A stretch of DNA of 61,027 nucleotides from Mesorhizobium silamurunense (GCF_014843825.1 NZ_JHQR01000018.1:1-61027), one strand, 5' to 3'. Positions 7,034 through 18,178 are shown, numbered from the stretch's first letter. Translations and numbers: made by a program. Notes: generated by a model from the sequence alone, not told the origin.

Positions 7034-7486
7034 ATGAACCGGATCGCATCGGGCCTGCTGGCAGCCGCCCTCTCGGCGTCGTTCGTCGCGGCGGAGATGG
7101 CGCCAGTCAACGCTCAGCCAGCTTATGTGCCACAACCCCAAGGGCTCTCGTCGGATGTCCAGACCGTGCAGTATCGGGATTGGAGAAGGCACCGCAGCTT
7201 CAACCGCAATTTCTCGCGTCGTGATGGCGCCGTCTGGTGGAACGGCCATCGCGGCTATCGTGAGTATCATCGCGGCTATCGCCGGCATGGCGATTATTGG
7301 TTTCCGCTGGCAGCCTTCGCCACCGGCGCGCTGATTACCGGCGCCATCATCAACAACCAGAACCGTATCTACCGCGGCGATGCGCACGTGCAGTGGTGCT
7401 ATGACCACTATCGCTCGTACCGTGCTTCGGACAATACCTTCCAGCCCAATTACGGTCCGCGCCGTGAATGCATTTCGCCTTACTAA
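7034..7486 (+). CDS. BA14K family secreted protein
   Basis: This 150-residue protein has a signal peptide of about 30 residues (MNRIASGLLAAALSASFVAA...) with cleavage likely near the NAQPA stretch. An Arg/Tyr/His-rich middle follows (GHRGYREYHRGYRRHGDY), then a hydrophobic Gly/Ala segment (FATGALITGAII). The C-terminal BA14K motif is HVQWCYDHYRSYRASDNTF with two Cys. BA14K proteins are named for a Brucella immunoreactive lectin-like protein and are common in Rhizobiales. The ATG at 7034 follows GAGGAGA; an overlapping TTG at 7031 is not needed. A strong terminator follows. Confidence 0.85.
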   Translation: MNRIASGLLAAALSASFVAAEMAPVNAQPAYVPQPQGLSSDVQTVQYRDWRRHRSFNRNFSRRDGAVWWNGHRGYREYHRGYRRHGDYWFPLAAFATGALITGAIINNQNRIYRGDAHVQWCYDHYRSYRASDNTFQPNYGPRRECISPY

Positions 7487-7519
7487 CGGCTTCTAGCCAG
7501 TGCCCAGGGTCGTTGACCG

Positions 7520-7548
7520 AGCTCGCGCCGCGGCGCGAGCTTTCTTTT
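7520..7548 (+). terminator. Rho-independent terminator after BA14K gene
   Basis: AGCTCGCGCCG (7520-7530) is directly followed by its complement CGGCGCGAGCT (7531-7541) and then TTTCTTTT, a strong stem with a U-tract 33 bases after the stop. It could also serve the opposing gene ending at 7554. Confidence 0.8.
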
Positions 7549-7553
7549 GAGAG

Positions 7554-8032
7554 TCAGGTAGCCCAGCTGATGCTTTTGAGAACCAGATACAGGCCTCCGC
7601 CTTCACCGCGCGGTGAGCGATAGGCCCCAAGCCCGTTGCAAATCCGGACCATCGCACCGGTCAGTTCCCAACCAAGTGCTTCGAGGTCATTGGCAGTGTC
7701 TATCACATAAGCCTGAGCCAGTTCGTCTATGCCCTTCTCCTCGCCGAACGACCGAACCAGTTTGGCGTCGCTGAGAAGGTCGCCCGGCAAATTTGAATTT
7801 GCCCAAGCCCAGAGCCAGTTGCCCGCCTTGGCGCTTGTAGAGCCGGCAATCTGTATTTCGGCGACGACCTTCACGACACCGTCTGCCAAAAAAGCAGCTT
7901 CCCGGTCGTCAAGTCGTAGTCGTAGCGCGACCAACTGCCGAGGCGGAATTCTTCCTGCAAGCGACCGTTCTTTTCGTTTAGCTGGTCGAACGCCTCATCG
8001 CGCCATGCTGGATACCAGTCCGGATGCTTCAC
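7554..8032 (-). pseudogene. DUF6882-like protein, broken by a one-base frameshift
   Basis: The downstream frame (7554-7893 side) holds KVVAEIQIAGS and GNWLWAWANSNLP, typical of the DUF6882 family. The start lies in another frame: GTG at 8032 after GAGGGTAGG, reading MKHPDWYPAWRDEAFDQLNE and SRYDYDLTTGKLLFW before stopping. The switch falls on a homopolymer, A6 on the plus strand at 7888-7893. Adding one base there joins the two parts into about 159 residues reading GKLLFLADGVVKVVAEIQ. Either a real slippage mutation or a sequencing indel explains it. Confidence 0.75.
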
Positions 8033-8064
8033 GCCCTACCCTCAGCCTGGCCTGCCTGCTTATC

Positions 8065-9558
8065 TTATTGCACGCTTAGCGTGCGCCGCACAGCATCACG
8101 CCAGCCCGCGAGCTTCGCCAAGCGAGTGGCTCCATCCATGTCCGGCTTGAAGCGCTTATCGAGCGCCCAGGTCTTGGCGAAATCCTTCGCTTTCGGCCAC
8201 ACACCGGCTTCCGATCCGGCAAGCCAGGCCGCGCCCAGCGCGGTCGTCTCCAGGATCGTCGGACGGTCGACCGGCGCATCCAGAATGTCGGCGAGACGCT
8301 GCATGGTCCAGTCGGACGCCACCATGCCGCCGTCGACCCGAAGCACGGTTTTGGCGGAAGCGCCCTTCCAGTCCTTGCGCATGGCGTCGAGCAGGTCGCG
8401 CGTCTGGAAGGCGACGGATTCCAGCGCCGCGCGGGCGAATTCTGCGGGACCCGAATTGCGGGTAAGACCGAAGATGGCGCCGCGCGCATCCGCGTCCCAG
8501 TGCGGCGCGCCGAGCCCGACGAAGGCCGGCACCAGATAGACCTGTTGCGCCGGATCGGCCGTCGCCGCGAGCGCGCCGCTATGTTCAGCCTTGCCGATCA
8601 CCTTGATGCCGTCGCGCAGCCACTGCACGGCAGCACCCGCGATGAAGATCGAACCCTCAAGCGCATAGGTGGTCTTGCCGTTCAGCCGGTAGGCGATCGT
8701 GGTCAAGAGCCGGTTCTTCGAACGCACTAGGTCGGCGCCGGTGTTGAGCAACGCGAAGCAGCCTGTGCCGTAGGTGGATTTCATCATGCCGGGCTCAAAA
8801 CAGGCCTGGCCGATGGTCGCTGCATGCTGGTCGCCGGCGACGCCGAGGATCCGCATCTCGGCGCCGAACAGGCTCTTCTCGGTGACGCCGAAATCATCGG
8901 CGCAGTCCTTCACCTGCGGCAGGATCGCGGCGGGTATCTTCAGGATGGACAGCAGCTCGTCGTCCCAAACGTTCTTCTCGATGTTGTAGACCAGCGTCCG
9001 CGAGGCATTCGTGGCGTCGGTGGCATGCACCTTGCCGCCGGTCAGCCGCCAGATCAGGAAACTGTCGATGGTGCCGGCGAGCAATTCGCCCTTCTCGGCG
9101 CGCTTCCTCGCGCCTTTCACCTTCTCCAGCATCCAGGCGATCTTGGTGCCGGAGAAATAGGGATCGAGCAGCAGCCCGGTCTTGCGCGTGAATGTCTTCT
9201 CCAGCCCTTGCTTCTTCAAGTTCTGGCAAAGCGGCGCTGTTCGCCGGTCCTGCCAGACGATGGCATTGTGGATCGGCTTGCCGGTCGCCTTGTCCCAAAT
9301 GACGACGGTCTCGCGCTGGTTGGTGATGCCGATCGCGGCCACATCCGATGCCGCGCGGCCAGCGGCCTTCAGCGCCGCCTTCACCGTCGCGACCACGCTT
9401 GCCCAGATATCTTCCGGGTCATGCTCGACCCAGCCGGAAGCCGGATAATGCTGTGTGAATTCCTGCTGGCCGATGCCGGCGACCTTCATCCTGTCGTCGA
9501 ACAGGATCGCCCTGGTCGATGTTGTCCCTTGATCGATGGCCAGCACAAAACCGCTCAT
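8065..9558 (-). CDS. glpK: Glycerol kinase
   Basis: GlpK phosphorylates glycerol with ATP to glycerol 3-phosphate in the cytoplasm, trapping glycerol imported by the transporter encoded just upstream. The start at 9558 ([20 protein letters not shown]) follows GGAGGGAA. The FGGY-kinase signature DQGTTSTRA is at the N-terminus. Further on come [27 protein letters not shown] and the ATP-binding [12 protein letters not shown]. At 497 residues the length is normal for GlpK. It is the last gene of the operon, separated from glpV by a 90-base gap containing a stem-loop. Confidence 0.96.
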   Translation of the reverse strand: MSGFVLAIDQGTTSTRAILFDDRMKVAGIGQQEFTQHYPASGWVEHDPEDIWASVVATVKAALKAAGRAASDVAAIGITNQRETVVIWDKATGKPIHNAIVWQDRRTAPLCQNLKKQGLEKTFTRKTGLLLDPYFSGTKIAWMLEKVKGARKRAEKGELLAGTIDSFLIWRLTGGKVHATDATNASRTLVYNIEKNVWDDELLSILKIPAAILPQVKDCADDFGVTEKSLFGAEMRILGVAGDQHAATIGQACFEPGMMKSTYGTGCFALLNTGADLVRSKNRLLTTIAYRLNGKTTYALEGSIFIAGAAVQWLRDGIKVIGKAEHSGALAATADPAQQVYLVPAFVGLGAPHWDADARGAIFGLTRNSGPAEFARAALESVAFQTRDLLDAMRKDWKGASAKTVLRVDGGMVASDWTMQRLADILDAPVDRPTILETTALGAAWLAGSEAGVWPKAKDFAKTWALDKRFKPDMDGATRLAKLAGWRDAVRRTLSVQ

Positions 9559-9585
9559 TCCGTTCCCTCCACTCCTCATGCAACA

Positions 9586-9610
9586 GGGGAGACGGCAAAG
9601 CCGCCTCCCC
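9586..9610 (-). promoter_or_regulatory. Intercistronic stem-loop between glpV and glpK
   Basis: GGGGAGACGG (9586-9595) pairs with CCGCCTCCCC (9601-9610) with one mismatch around CAAAG. It lies directly after the glpV stop with no U-tract, so it is more likely an mRNA-stabilising element after the binding-protein gene than a full terminator. Confidence 0.5.
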
Positions 9611-9649
9611 CGCATTTCCTACATGGGCAAGCACGCCCACGTCATGCAG

Positions 9650-11374
9650 TTACTTCTGCCAGCTCTTCACCAGCTCGTCGTAGTTGACGGTGATCGGCTT
9701 GTCCTTCTCGTTCTCGACCTTGAGCTGCGGCGCAAGGTTGCCCTTCGAGACGGCGTCCTTGTTCCAGTAGTCGAGGTCGTGCTCCTCGGCCATCTTCGGG
9801 CCGATGTCGCCCTGCACGCCCGCCTTCTCGAGACGCTCGAGCACCTTCTCCTGGTCGCCGCAGAGCGAGTCCATCGCTTCTTGCGGGCTCTTGGCGCCGG
9901 AAGAAGCGTCGCCGATGTTCTGCCACCAGAGCTGCGCCAGCTTCGGATAATCCGGAACGTTGGTGCCGGTCGGGGTCCACTGCACGCGTGCCGGCGAACG
10001 GTAGAACTCGACGAGGCCGCCAAGTTTCGGAGCCCGTTCGGTGAAGCTCTTGTCGTGGATGGTGGAGTCGCGGATGAAGGTGAGACCGACATGGCTCTTC
10101 TTCACGTCGATCGTCTTCGACACCACGAACTGCGCATAGAGCCACGCGGCCTTGGCGCGATCGGTCGGGGTCGACTTCATCAGCGTCCAGGAACCCGCGT
10201 CCTGGTAGCCGAGCTTCATGCCGTCCTTCCAGTAGACGCCGTGCGGCGACGGCGCGACACGCCATTTCGGCGTGCCGTCCTCGTTGACCACCGGCAGGCC
10301 GGGCTTGGCCATATCAGCGGTGAAGGCGGTGTACCAGAAGATCTGCTGCGCGATCGTGCCTTGTGAGGGCACCGGGCCCGATTCGGAGAAGGTCATGCCC
10401 TGCGCTTCCGGCGGCGCATAGGCCTTCAGCCAGTCGAGATACTTCTGGATGGCGTAGACCGAGGCCGGACCGTTGGTGTCGCCGCCGCGGGCGACGCAGG
10501 AGCCGACGGGACGCGAATTCTCGTCGACCTTGATGCCCCATTCGTCGACCGGTTTGCCGTTCGGAATACCCTTGTCGCCATTGCCGGCCATGGACAGCCA
10601 CGCGTCGGTGAAGCGCCAGCCCAGCGACGGATCCTTCTTGCCGTAGTCCATATGGCCGAAGACCTTCTTGCCGTCGATCTCGCGGCCGGTGAAGAAGGCG
10701 GCGATGTCCTCATAGGCCGACCAGTTGACCGGCACGCCGAGGTCGTATCCGTACTTGGCCTTGAAGTCCGCCTTGTTCTTCTCGTCGTTGAACCAGTCGT
10801 AGCGGAACCAGTAGAGGTTCGCGAACTGCTGGTCGGGCAGCTGGTAGAGCTTGCCGTCAGGCGCGGTGGTGAACGACTTGCCGATGAAGTCGTCGACATC
10901 GAGCATCGGATCGGTGACGTCCTTGCCTTCGCCCGCCATCCAGTCCGTCAGGTTGCGCACCTGCTGGTAACGCCAGTGCGTGCCGATCAGGTCGGAGTCG
11001 TTGACCCAGCCGTCATAAAGATTCTGGCCGGTCTGCATCTGGGTCTGGATCTTCTCGACGACGTCGCCCTCCTGGATCGTGTCGTGCGTGACCTTGATGC
11101 CGGTGATGGCGGAAAAGGCCGGCGCCAGCACCTGCGATTCATAGGAATGGGTGGCGATGGTTTCCGACACGACCTTGATGTCCATGCCGGCAAACGGCTT
11201 GGCAGCGTCGATGAACCACTGCATTTCCTTTTCCTGATCGGCGCGCGAAAGCGTCGACAGGTCGCCTATCTCCTTGTCCAGAAAGGCTTTTGCCTCGTCC
11301 ATCCCGGCATAGGCATGGCCAGCCCCGAGCAATAGAACAAGGGCGGTCGTTGATGTTAGAAATTGCCTTCGCAT
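9650..11374 (-). CDS. glpV: Glycerol ABC transporter substrate-binding protein
   Basis: GlpV is the periplasmic binding protein of the GlpSTPQUV glycerol importer known from Rhizobium leguminosarum. It is 574 residues, large for a binding protein, as in that family. The signal peptide covers about residues 1-23 (MRRQFLTSTTALVLLLGAGH...), cleaved near AYA. Aromatic-rich segments (FANLYWFRYDWFND, PSLGWRFTDAWLSMAGNG) are consistent with a polyol pocket. It is followed by glpK, preceded by glpU, and has strong hairpins on both sides, which may set its mRNA level above the permease genes. Confidence 0.9.
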   Translation of the reverse strand: MRRQFLTSTTALVLLLGAGHAYAGMDEAKAFLDKEIGDLSTLSRADQEKEMQWFIDAAKPFAGMDIKVVSETIATHSYESQVLAPAFSAITGIKVTHDTIQEGDVVEKIQTQMQTGQNLYDGWVNDSDLIGTHWRYQQVRNLTDWMAGEGKDVTDPMLDVDDFIGKSFTTAPDGKLYQLPDQQFANLYWFRYDWFNDEKNKADFKAKYGYDLGVPVNWSAYEDIAAFFTGREIDGKKVFGHMDYGKKDPSLGWRFTDAWLSMAGNGDKGIPNGKPVDEWGIKVDENSRPVGSCVARGGDTNGPASVYAIQKYLDWLKAYAPPEAQGMTFSESGPVPSQGTIAQQIFWYTAFTADMAKPGLPVVNEDGTPKWRVAPSPHGVYWKDGMKLGYQDAGSWTLMKSTPTDRAKAAWLYAQFVVSKTIDVKKSHVGLTFIRDSTIHDKSFTERAPKLGGLVEFYRSPARVQWTPTGTNVPDYPKLAQLWWQNIGDASSGAKSPQEAMDSLCGDQEKVLERLEKAGVQGDIGPKMAEEHDLDYWNKDAVSKGNLAPQLKVENEKDKPITVNYDELVKSWQK

Positions 11375-11409
11375 GTGTCTCCTCCAGTCTTAGGTTTCAA
11401 GTGCGATCT

Positions 11410-11437
11410 GGAGTGGCCGCCAGCACGCGGCCGCTCC
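11410..11437 (-). promoter_or_regulatory. Stem-loop between glpU and glpV
   Basis: GGAGTGGCCGC (11410-11420) pairs with GCGGCCGCTCC (11427-11437), an 11-bp stem with one wobble and a 6-base loop, just upstream of glpV. Such stems between permease and binding-protein genes often mark RNA processing sites; that role is inferred. Confidence 0.5.
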
Positions 11438-11451
11438 AACTATTTCCCCCT

Positions 11452-11739
11452 CTATACGTATCGGAATACGCCAATCGCGTAGACCACGGAGAGAGCGAGA
11501 GCCCACCACAGGTTGGGCCCAACGAGACCCAGCCAAGCGAGATGGATAAAGGCGCTGCCGAGCAGCGAAACGAAGAGGCGGTCGCCGCGCGTCGTCTCGA
11601 AGCGCAGCACGCCGACGCGCGGATTGCCGCCCGGCGAGACATATTCCCACACGCCCATGCCGCAAAGCATCAGCGCAATGACGATGAAGAAGGCGGCCGT
11701 CGGCCAGGTCCACGCCATCCAGGAGAAGTCGAGGTTCAT
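11452..11739 (-). CDS. glpU: Small membrane subunit of glycerol transporter, DUF2160
   Basis: GlpU is a 95-residue inner-membrane protein of the DUF2160 family found only in this kind of glycerol transporter. Two or three hydrophobic segments are visible: TAAFFIVIALMLCGMGVW, LLGSAFIHLAWLGLV and LWWALALSVVYAIGVF. Conserved-looking landmarks are ETTRGDRLFVSL and the start MNLDFSWMAWTWPT. Its exact job is unknown; it probably sits beside permeases GlpP and GlpQ. It starts 3 bases after the end of glpQ. Confidence 0.88.
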   Translation of the reverse strand: MNLDFSWMAWTWPTAAFFIVIALMLCGMGVWEYVSPGGNPRVGVLRFETTRGDRLFVSLLGSAFIHLAWLGLVGPNLWWALALSVVYAIGVFRYV

Positions 11740-11742
11740 GGA

Positions 11743-12651
11743 TCACACCCTTCCCAGGGCGAAGCCCTTGGCGATATAGTTGCGGACGAACCAGATCACG
11801 AGCGCGCCGGGGATCAGCGTCAGCACGCCGGCCGCGGCCAGCAGCCCCCAGTCCATGCCGGCGGCAGAGACGGTGCGGGTCATGGTGGCGGCGATCGGCT
11901 TGGCATCGGTCGTCGTCAGCGTGCGGGCGATCAGGAGCTCCACCCATGAGAACATGAAGCAGAAGAAGCAGGCCACCCCGATGCCGCTTGCGATCAACGG
12001 CATGAAGATCTTTACGAAGAAGCGCGGGAAGGAGTAGCCGTCGATATAGGCGGTCTCGTCGATCTCCTTCGGCACCCCGGAAATGAAGCCTTCCAGGATC
12101 CACACCGCCAGCGGCACATTGAACAGGCAGTGCGCCAGCGCCACCGCGATATGCGTGTCGATGAGCCCGAAGGCCGAATAGAGCTGGAAGAACGGCAGCG
12201 CGAACACCGCCGGCGGCGCCATGCGGTTGGTGAGCAGCCAGAAGAACAGGTGCTTGTCGCCGAGGAAGCGGTAACGCGAGAAGGCATAGGCCGCCGGCAA
12301 CGCCACGGCCACCGAGATCACCATGTTCATCACCACATAGGTGATCGAATTGAGGTAGCCCGAATACCAGGACGCATCGGTAAAGATGATCTTGTAGTTG
12401 CGCAGCGTCGGCTCATGCGGAAAGAGCGTCAGCGAGGAGATGATCTCCTGGTTGGTCTTGAAGCTCATGTTGATGAGCCAGTAGATCGGCAGGAGCAGCA
12501 CGATGATGTAGATCGTCGGCACGATCCACCACCAGCGCGATTCCTCGCCGCGGCGCCGCATCAACTTCGCCACTTCGTCCTGCGACAGCGTGCTGCCTAC
12601 TTCGGTGACCGCCGTTTCGCTCACGCGTGTCGTTTCGTTTACGCCCGTCAT
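11743..12651 (-). CDS. glpQ: Glycerol ABC transporter permease
   Basis: GlpQ is one of two membrane permeases of the glycerol importer. At 302 residues it has a cytoplasmic N-terminus (VAKLMRRRGEESRWWWIVPT), about six hydrophobic segments, and an EAA-type coupling loop (PKEIDETAYIDGYSFPRFF) that contacts the ATPases. It carries the MalG/CarB-type permease fold. The start ATG overlaps no other gene, but glpP ends 1 base upstream, so the genes are packed as one operon. The symbol follows the R. leguminosarum naming and is unrelated to E. coli glpQ. Confidence 0.9.
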   Translation of the reverse strand: MTGVNETTRVSETAVTEVGSTLSQDEVAKLMRRRGEESRWWWIVPTIYIIVLLLPIYWLINMSFKTNQEIISSLTLFPHEPTLRNYKIIFTDASWYSGYLNSITYVVMNMVISVAVALPAAYAFSRYRFLGDKHLFFWLLTNRMAPPAVFALPFFQLYSAFGLIDTHIAVALAHCLFNVPLAVWILEGFISGVPKEIDETAYIDGYSFPRFFVKIFMPLIASGIGVACFFCFMFSWVELLIARTLTTTDAKPIAATMTRTVSAAGMDWGLLAAAGVLTLIPGALVIWFVRNYIAKGFALGRV

Positions 12652-12652
12652 C

Positions 12653-14587
<1,935 letters not shown>

Positions 14588-14597
14588 CTCTTCCTCC

Positions 14598-15680
14598 TCA
14601 AGCCGCCAGCTTCGACGCCGTCACGGCGCGGCCGTTCTGGTCGAACACCATGATGTGGCGTGGATCGATGAACACCTCGACCTCGTCGTCGGTCTCGAAA
14701 TCGAGGATGCCGTGGGCGAGCATGACCCAGCGCGCATCCGCGAAGTCGAGATGGACGAAGCTTTCCGAGCCGGTGATCTCGGTGATGGTGACCTTGGCCC
14801 GCACCGGCACGGCGCTCGCGTTCGGACGCTCGAGCGACAGATGGTGCGGCTGGAAGCCGATCGTGTAGCTGGCATCCGGGATACTGAGCAGTTCCGGCGG
14901 CACCGGCAGTTTCACACCGCCTTCGAGCAGGAAATCCGATCCCTTCTTGGCGAGCACGATCGTGTTGAGCGGCGGGTCGGCGAAGGTCCTTGCCGTCACC
15001 AGATCGACCGGCTTGCGAAACACGTCGATGGTCGGACCGAATTGAGTGACGCGGCCTTCGGAAAGCGTCGCCGTATTGCCGCCGAGCAAGAGCGCTTCGT
15101 GCGGCTCGGTCGTGGCATAGACGAAGATGGTGCCGGCGGCGGCGAAAATCTTCGGCAGCTCGGCTCGCAATTCCTCGCGCAGCTTGTAGTCGAGATTGGC
15201 GAGCGGCTCGTCGAGCAGAACCAGGCTGGCATTCTTGACGATGGCGCGGGCAAGCGCCGTGCGCTGCTGCTGGCCGCCCGACAGGCTGAGCGGCGTGCGG
15301 TCGAGATAGGGCGTGAGCTTGAGAAGTGCGGCGGCGTTGCGCACCTCCTTGTCGATCCTGGCCTGTTCGACGCCGGCGACCCGAAGCGGTGAGGCGATGT
15401 TCTCGTAGACCGTCATCGCCGGATAGTTGATGAATTGCTGGTAGACCATGGCGACGTTGCGCTTCTGCACCGGCTGTCCGGTGACATCCTTGCCGTCGAA
15501 CCAGACCGAGCCGGAGGTCGGCGCGTCGAGCCCGGCCATCAGCCGCATCAGGCTGGTCTTGCCGGAAAGCGTCGGCCCAAGGAGAACGTTCAGCGAGCCG
15601 TGCTGAAGCGTCAGCGACACGTCGCGGATATGCTCCTGCGCGCCGACCGTCTTCGTCACGTTCCTCAGTTCCAGCATCAC
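14598..15680 (-). CDS. glpS: Glycerol ABC transporter ATPase with canonical signature
   Basis: GlpS is the other nucleotide-binding subunit, 360 residues. It has a canonical signature LSGGQQQRTALARAIV and Walker B SLVLLDEPLANLD, but an unusual Walker A, GPTLSGKTSL. The H-loop region reads FVYATTEPHEALLLGG, where the usual His is replaced (TTEP instead of THDQ). A C-terminal TOBE-type region follows. With GlpT it would form a heterodimer with one full site: GlpT brings the H-loop and GlpS the signature. The gene follows glpD after 36 bases. Confidence 0.9.
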   Translation of the reverse strand: MMLELRNVTKTVGAQEHIRDVSLTLQHGSLNVLLGPTLSGKTSLMRLMAGLDAPTSGSVWFDGKDVTGQPVQKRNVAMVYQQFINYPAMTVYENIASPLRVAGVEQARIDKEVRNAAALLKLTPYLDRTPLSLSGGQQQRTALARAIVKNASLVLLDEPLANLDYKLREELRAELPKIFAAAGTIFVYATTEPHEALLLGGNTATLSEGRVTQFGPTIDVFRKPVDLVTARTFADPPLNTIVLAKKGSDFLLEGGVKLPVPPELLSIPDASYTIGFQPHHLSLERPNASAVPVRAKVTITEITGSESFVHLDFADARWVMLAHGILDFETDDEVEVFIDPRHIMVFDQNGRAVTASKLAA

Positions 15681-15716
15681 GCCTCCTCCCAGGCCTTGCG
15701 CATTACCGGGCGGCCT

Positions 15717-17267
15717 TCATTCGGCCGCCGCGACGTGGCGCCGGCCACGCATGAATTCTTCCAAGGCAGCTGTCTGTTCGCGGCTGAATTGCAGGCCGCG
15801 CTTGGTTCTGCGCCACAGCACGTCCTCGGCGGTGAGCGCCCACTCGTTCTCTACCAGATAGCGCACCTCGGCCTCGTAAAGGTCGGCGCCGAAATTGCGG
15901 CCGAGATCGGCATTCGACTTGGCCAGCCCAAGCAGCTTCTGCGCACGCGTGCCGTAGAGTCGGGTGTATCTGCGCGCCAGCCGCTGGTCGAGGAACGGAT
16001 AGGCACTTTTGAGCTTCGATACCTGCGCGTCGAACCCGGTCGCCGGGAAATCGCCGCCGGGCAGCGGCGCATTGGCGGTCCATGGCTTGCCGCGCTTGCC
16101 GAGAAAGCCCTCGATCTTCTCCATCATCGATTCCGCCAGCCGGCGGAACGTCGTGATCTTGCCGCCGAAGGCATTGAGCAAGGGGGCAGCTCCCTCCCCG
16201 CCATCGGCCTTCAGCACATAGTCGCGCGTCGCTTCCTGCGCCTTCGAGGCGCCGTCGTCATAGAGCGGGCGCACCGCCGAATAGGTCCAGACGATGTCCG
16301 AACGCTTGACCGGTTGGGCGAAATATTCGCTTGCCGCGGCGCAGAGATAGTCGATCTCGGCATCACTGATCTTCACGTCATGCGGGTCGCCCGGAAAGTC
16401 GCGGTCGGTGGTGCCGATAAGAGTGAACTCTTCCTCGTAAGGAATGGCGAAGATGATGCGCCCGTCCTTGTTCTGGAAGAAATAAGCGCGCGGATCGTCA
16501 AACTTCTTGCCGATGACGATATGGCTGCCCTGCACCAGGCGGACATTGTGCACGTCGTTTTGGCCGACCGTTTTTGCCAGCACCTGATCGACCCAGGGCC
16601 CTGCCGCGTTGACCAGAAGGCGGGCGCGGACTTCCTCGGTCTCGCCGGTCAGCACATTCTGGATCTTGATCGTCCACAGCGCGCGCTCGCGGCGCGCGCT
16701 GACCACCTTGGTGCGGGTGCGGATCACGGCGCCGCGGTCGGCCGCGTCGCGGGCATTGAGTGCCACCAGGCGGGCATCGTTGACCCAGCCGTCCGAATAT
16801 TCGAAGGCCTTGCGGAACAACGGCTTAAGCGGCTTGCCGGCCGGGTCGGTGGCCATGTCCAGCGTCTTCGTCGCCGGCAGCAGCTTGCGCCCGCCGATAT
16901 GGTCGTAGAGGAACAGCCCGAGCCTAATCAGCCAGGCCGGACGCAGGCCCTTGGCGTAGGGCAGCACGAAGCGCATTGGCCAGATGATATGCGGCGCGTT
17001 CTTCCACAGAACCTCGCGCTCCATCAGGGCTTCGCGCACCAGGCGGAATTCGTAGAACTCGAGATAGCGCAACCCGCCATGGATCAGCTTGGTCGAACCG
17101 GAGGACGTCCCGCTGGCGAGATCGTTCATCTCGGCGAGAAATACCGAAAATCCGCGGCCAACGGCGTCGCGGGCGATGCCGCAGCCATTGATGCCGCCAC
17201 CTATGACGAAAATGTCATGGATCGGTGATGCGTCCACAGTTTCCTCCACGATTTCGCATTGCACCAT
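15717..17267 (-). CDS. glpD: Aerobic glycerol-3-phosphate dehydrogenase
   Basis: GlpD oxidises glycerol 3-phosphate to dihydroxyacetone phosphate with FAD and passes electrons to the quinone pool at the inner membrane. The 516-residue protein begins MVQCEIVEETVDAS and has the dinucleotide fold DIFVIGGGINGCGIARDAVG near the N-terminus. FAD-dehydrogenase landmarks SGTSSGSTKLIHGGLRYLE and LVNAAGPWVDQV follow. It is the first metabolic gene of the operon, about 95 bases after glpR, with palindromic GlpR-type sites in the gap. Confidence 0.96.
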   Translation of the reverse strand: MVQCEIVEETVDASPIHDIFVIGGGINGCGIARDAVGRGFSVFLAEMNDLASGTSSGSTKLIHGGLRYLEFYEFRLVREALMEREVLWKNAPHIIWPMRFVLPYAKGLRPAWLIRLGLFLYDHIGGRKLLPATKTLDMATDPAGKPLKPLFRKAFEYSDGWVNDARLVALNARDAADRGAVIRTRTKVVSARRERALWTIKIQNVLTGETEEVRARLLVNAAGPWVDQVLAKTVGQNDVHNVRLVQGSHIVIGKKFDDPRAYFFQNKDGRIIFAIPYEEEFTLIGTTDRDFPGDPHDVKISDAEIDYLCAAASEYFAQPVKRSDIVWTYSAVRPLYDDGASKAQEATRDYVLKADGGEGAAPLLNAFGGKITTFRRLAESMMEKIEGFLGKRGKPWTANAPLPGGDFPATGFDAQVSKLKSAYPFLDQRLARRYTRLYGTRAQKLLGLAKSNADLGRNFGADLYEAEVRYLVENEWALTAEDVLWRRTKRGLQFSREQTAALEEFMRGRRHVAAAE

Positions 17268-17273
17268 TTTTGT

Positions 17274-17328
17274 GTTTCGCGAAACCGTGGCGGGATTATT
17301 TCGAACTCAATCCGAATGTCAAACGAAA
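17274..17328 (-). promoter_or_regulatory. Likely GlpR operators before glpD
   Basis: Two symmetric elements lie in the glpR-glpD gap. GTTTCGCGAAAC is a perfect 12-bp palindrome at 17274-17285. Half-sites TTTCGAA (17299-17305) and AACGAAA (17322-17328) face each other. The TTTCG/CGAAA words recur in the element before glpR, as expected for one DeoR-family repressor acting at both places. Confidence 0.6.
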
Positions 17329-17362
17329 TATCACAGGCGCGTGAGAAGCCCGTGAAACGACC

Positions 17363-18130
17363 TTATCCGAGCGCTGTCTCGATCAAACGAACCTCCGCCT
17401 CCTCGCAGATCCGGCGTACCGAAGGGATGTCGCAACGATCGGTGATAAAAGTGTTGACCTGCGACAGATGGCCGATGCGAACCGGCGCCGTGCGCTCGAA
17501 TTTGGTCTGGTCGGAAACGAGGATCACGTGGCGCGCATTAGCGATGATGGCCTGCGCCACCTTGACCTCGCGAAAATCGAAATCGAGCAGCGCGCCGTCA
17601 TGGTCGATGGCCGAGGCGCCGATAACGGCGTAGTCGACCTTGAACTGGCGGATGAAATCGACCGCAGCCTCGCCGACGACGCCGCCGTCGGAACCGCGCA
17701 CCACGCCGCCGGCGATCACCACCTCGATCGAAGGATAGATGCGCATCCTATTGGCAACGTTGATGTTATTGGTGATGACCATAAGCCCGTTATGGTCGAG
17801 CAGCGCCTTCGAGACAGCCTCCGTCGTGGTGCCGATATTTATGAACAGCGAGGCGTTGTCGGGGATCAGCCTGGCCGCAGCGCGGCCGATCGCCTCCTTC
17901 TCCTCGGCGGCGATCTTGCGCCGCGCCTCGTATTCCATGTTCTCGATGCCGGAGGGAAACAGCGCCCCGCCATGGATGCGCGTCAGCAGCCGCTGGTCGC
18001 AGAGGTCGTTGAGATCCTTGCGGATGGTCTGCGGCGTCACGCTGAAATGTGTCGCCAGGTCGTCGACCAGCACCCGGCCGTGGTCCTTCGCCATCTGGAT
18101 GATCTCTGCATGGCGCGGCGAAAGAAACAT
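17363..18130 (-). CDS. glpR: DeoR-family repressor of the glycerol operon
   Basis: GlpR-type regulator of 255 residues. The N-terminal DeoR helix-turn-helix reads LVDDLATHFSVTPQTIRKDL followed by RLLTRIHGGA. The C-terminal sugar-phosphate sensor domain has LFINIGTTTEAVSKAL and the family motif VVRGSDGGVVGEAAVDF. It heads the glp operon and would release its sites when bound by glycerol 3-phosphate or a related metabolite (family knowledge, not shown here). The start follows GGGAGGA. Confidence 0.92.
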   Translation of the reverse strand: MFLSPRHAEIIQMAKDHGRVLVDDLATHFSVTPQTIRKDLNDLCDQRLLTRIHGGALFPSGIENMEYEARRKIAAEEKEAIGRAAARLIPDNASLFINIGTTTEAVSKALLDHNGLMVITNNINVANRMRIYPSIEVVIAGGVVRGSDGGVVGEAAVDFIRQFKVDYAVIGASAIDHDGALLDFDFREVKVAQAIIANARHVILVSDQTKFERTAPVRIGHLSQVNTFITDRCDIPSVRRICEEAEVRLIETALG

Positions 18131-18144
18131 CGGCAGTCCTCCCG

Positions 18145-18178
18145 TTTTCGTTTTTCCTGCCTATATCGGAAAACGAAA
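18145..18178 (-). promoter_or_regulatory. Likely GlpR operator and promoter region before glpR
   Basis: TTTTCGTTTTTCC (18145-18157) faces GGAAAACGAAA (18168-18178), a long near-perfect inverted repeat 15 bases before the glpR start. The words TTTCG and CGAAA match the sites before glpD, suggesting autoregulation. Confidence 0.65.

Noticed and set aside
15435..17228. 597-codon plus-strand frame opposite glpD and glpS
   Set aside because: Antisense shadow with His/Arg/Gln bias and no start context.
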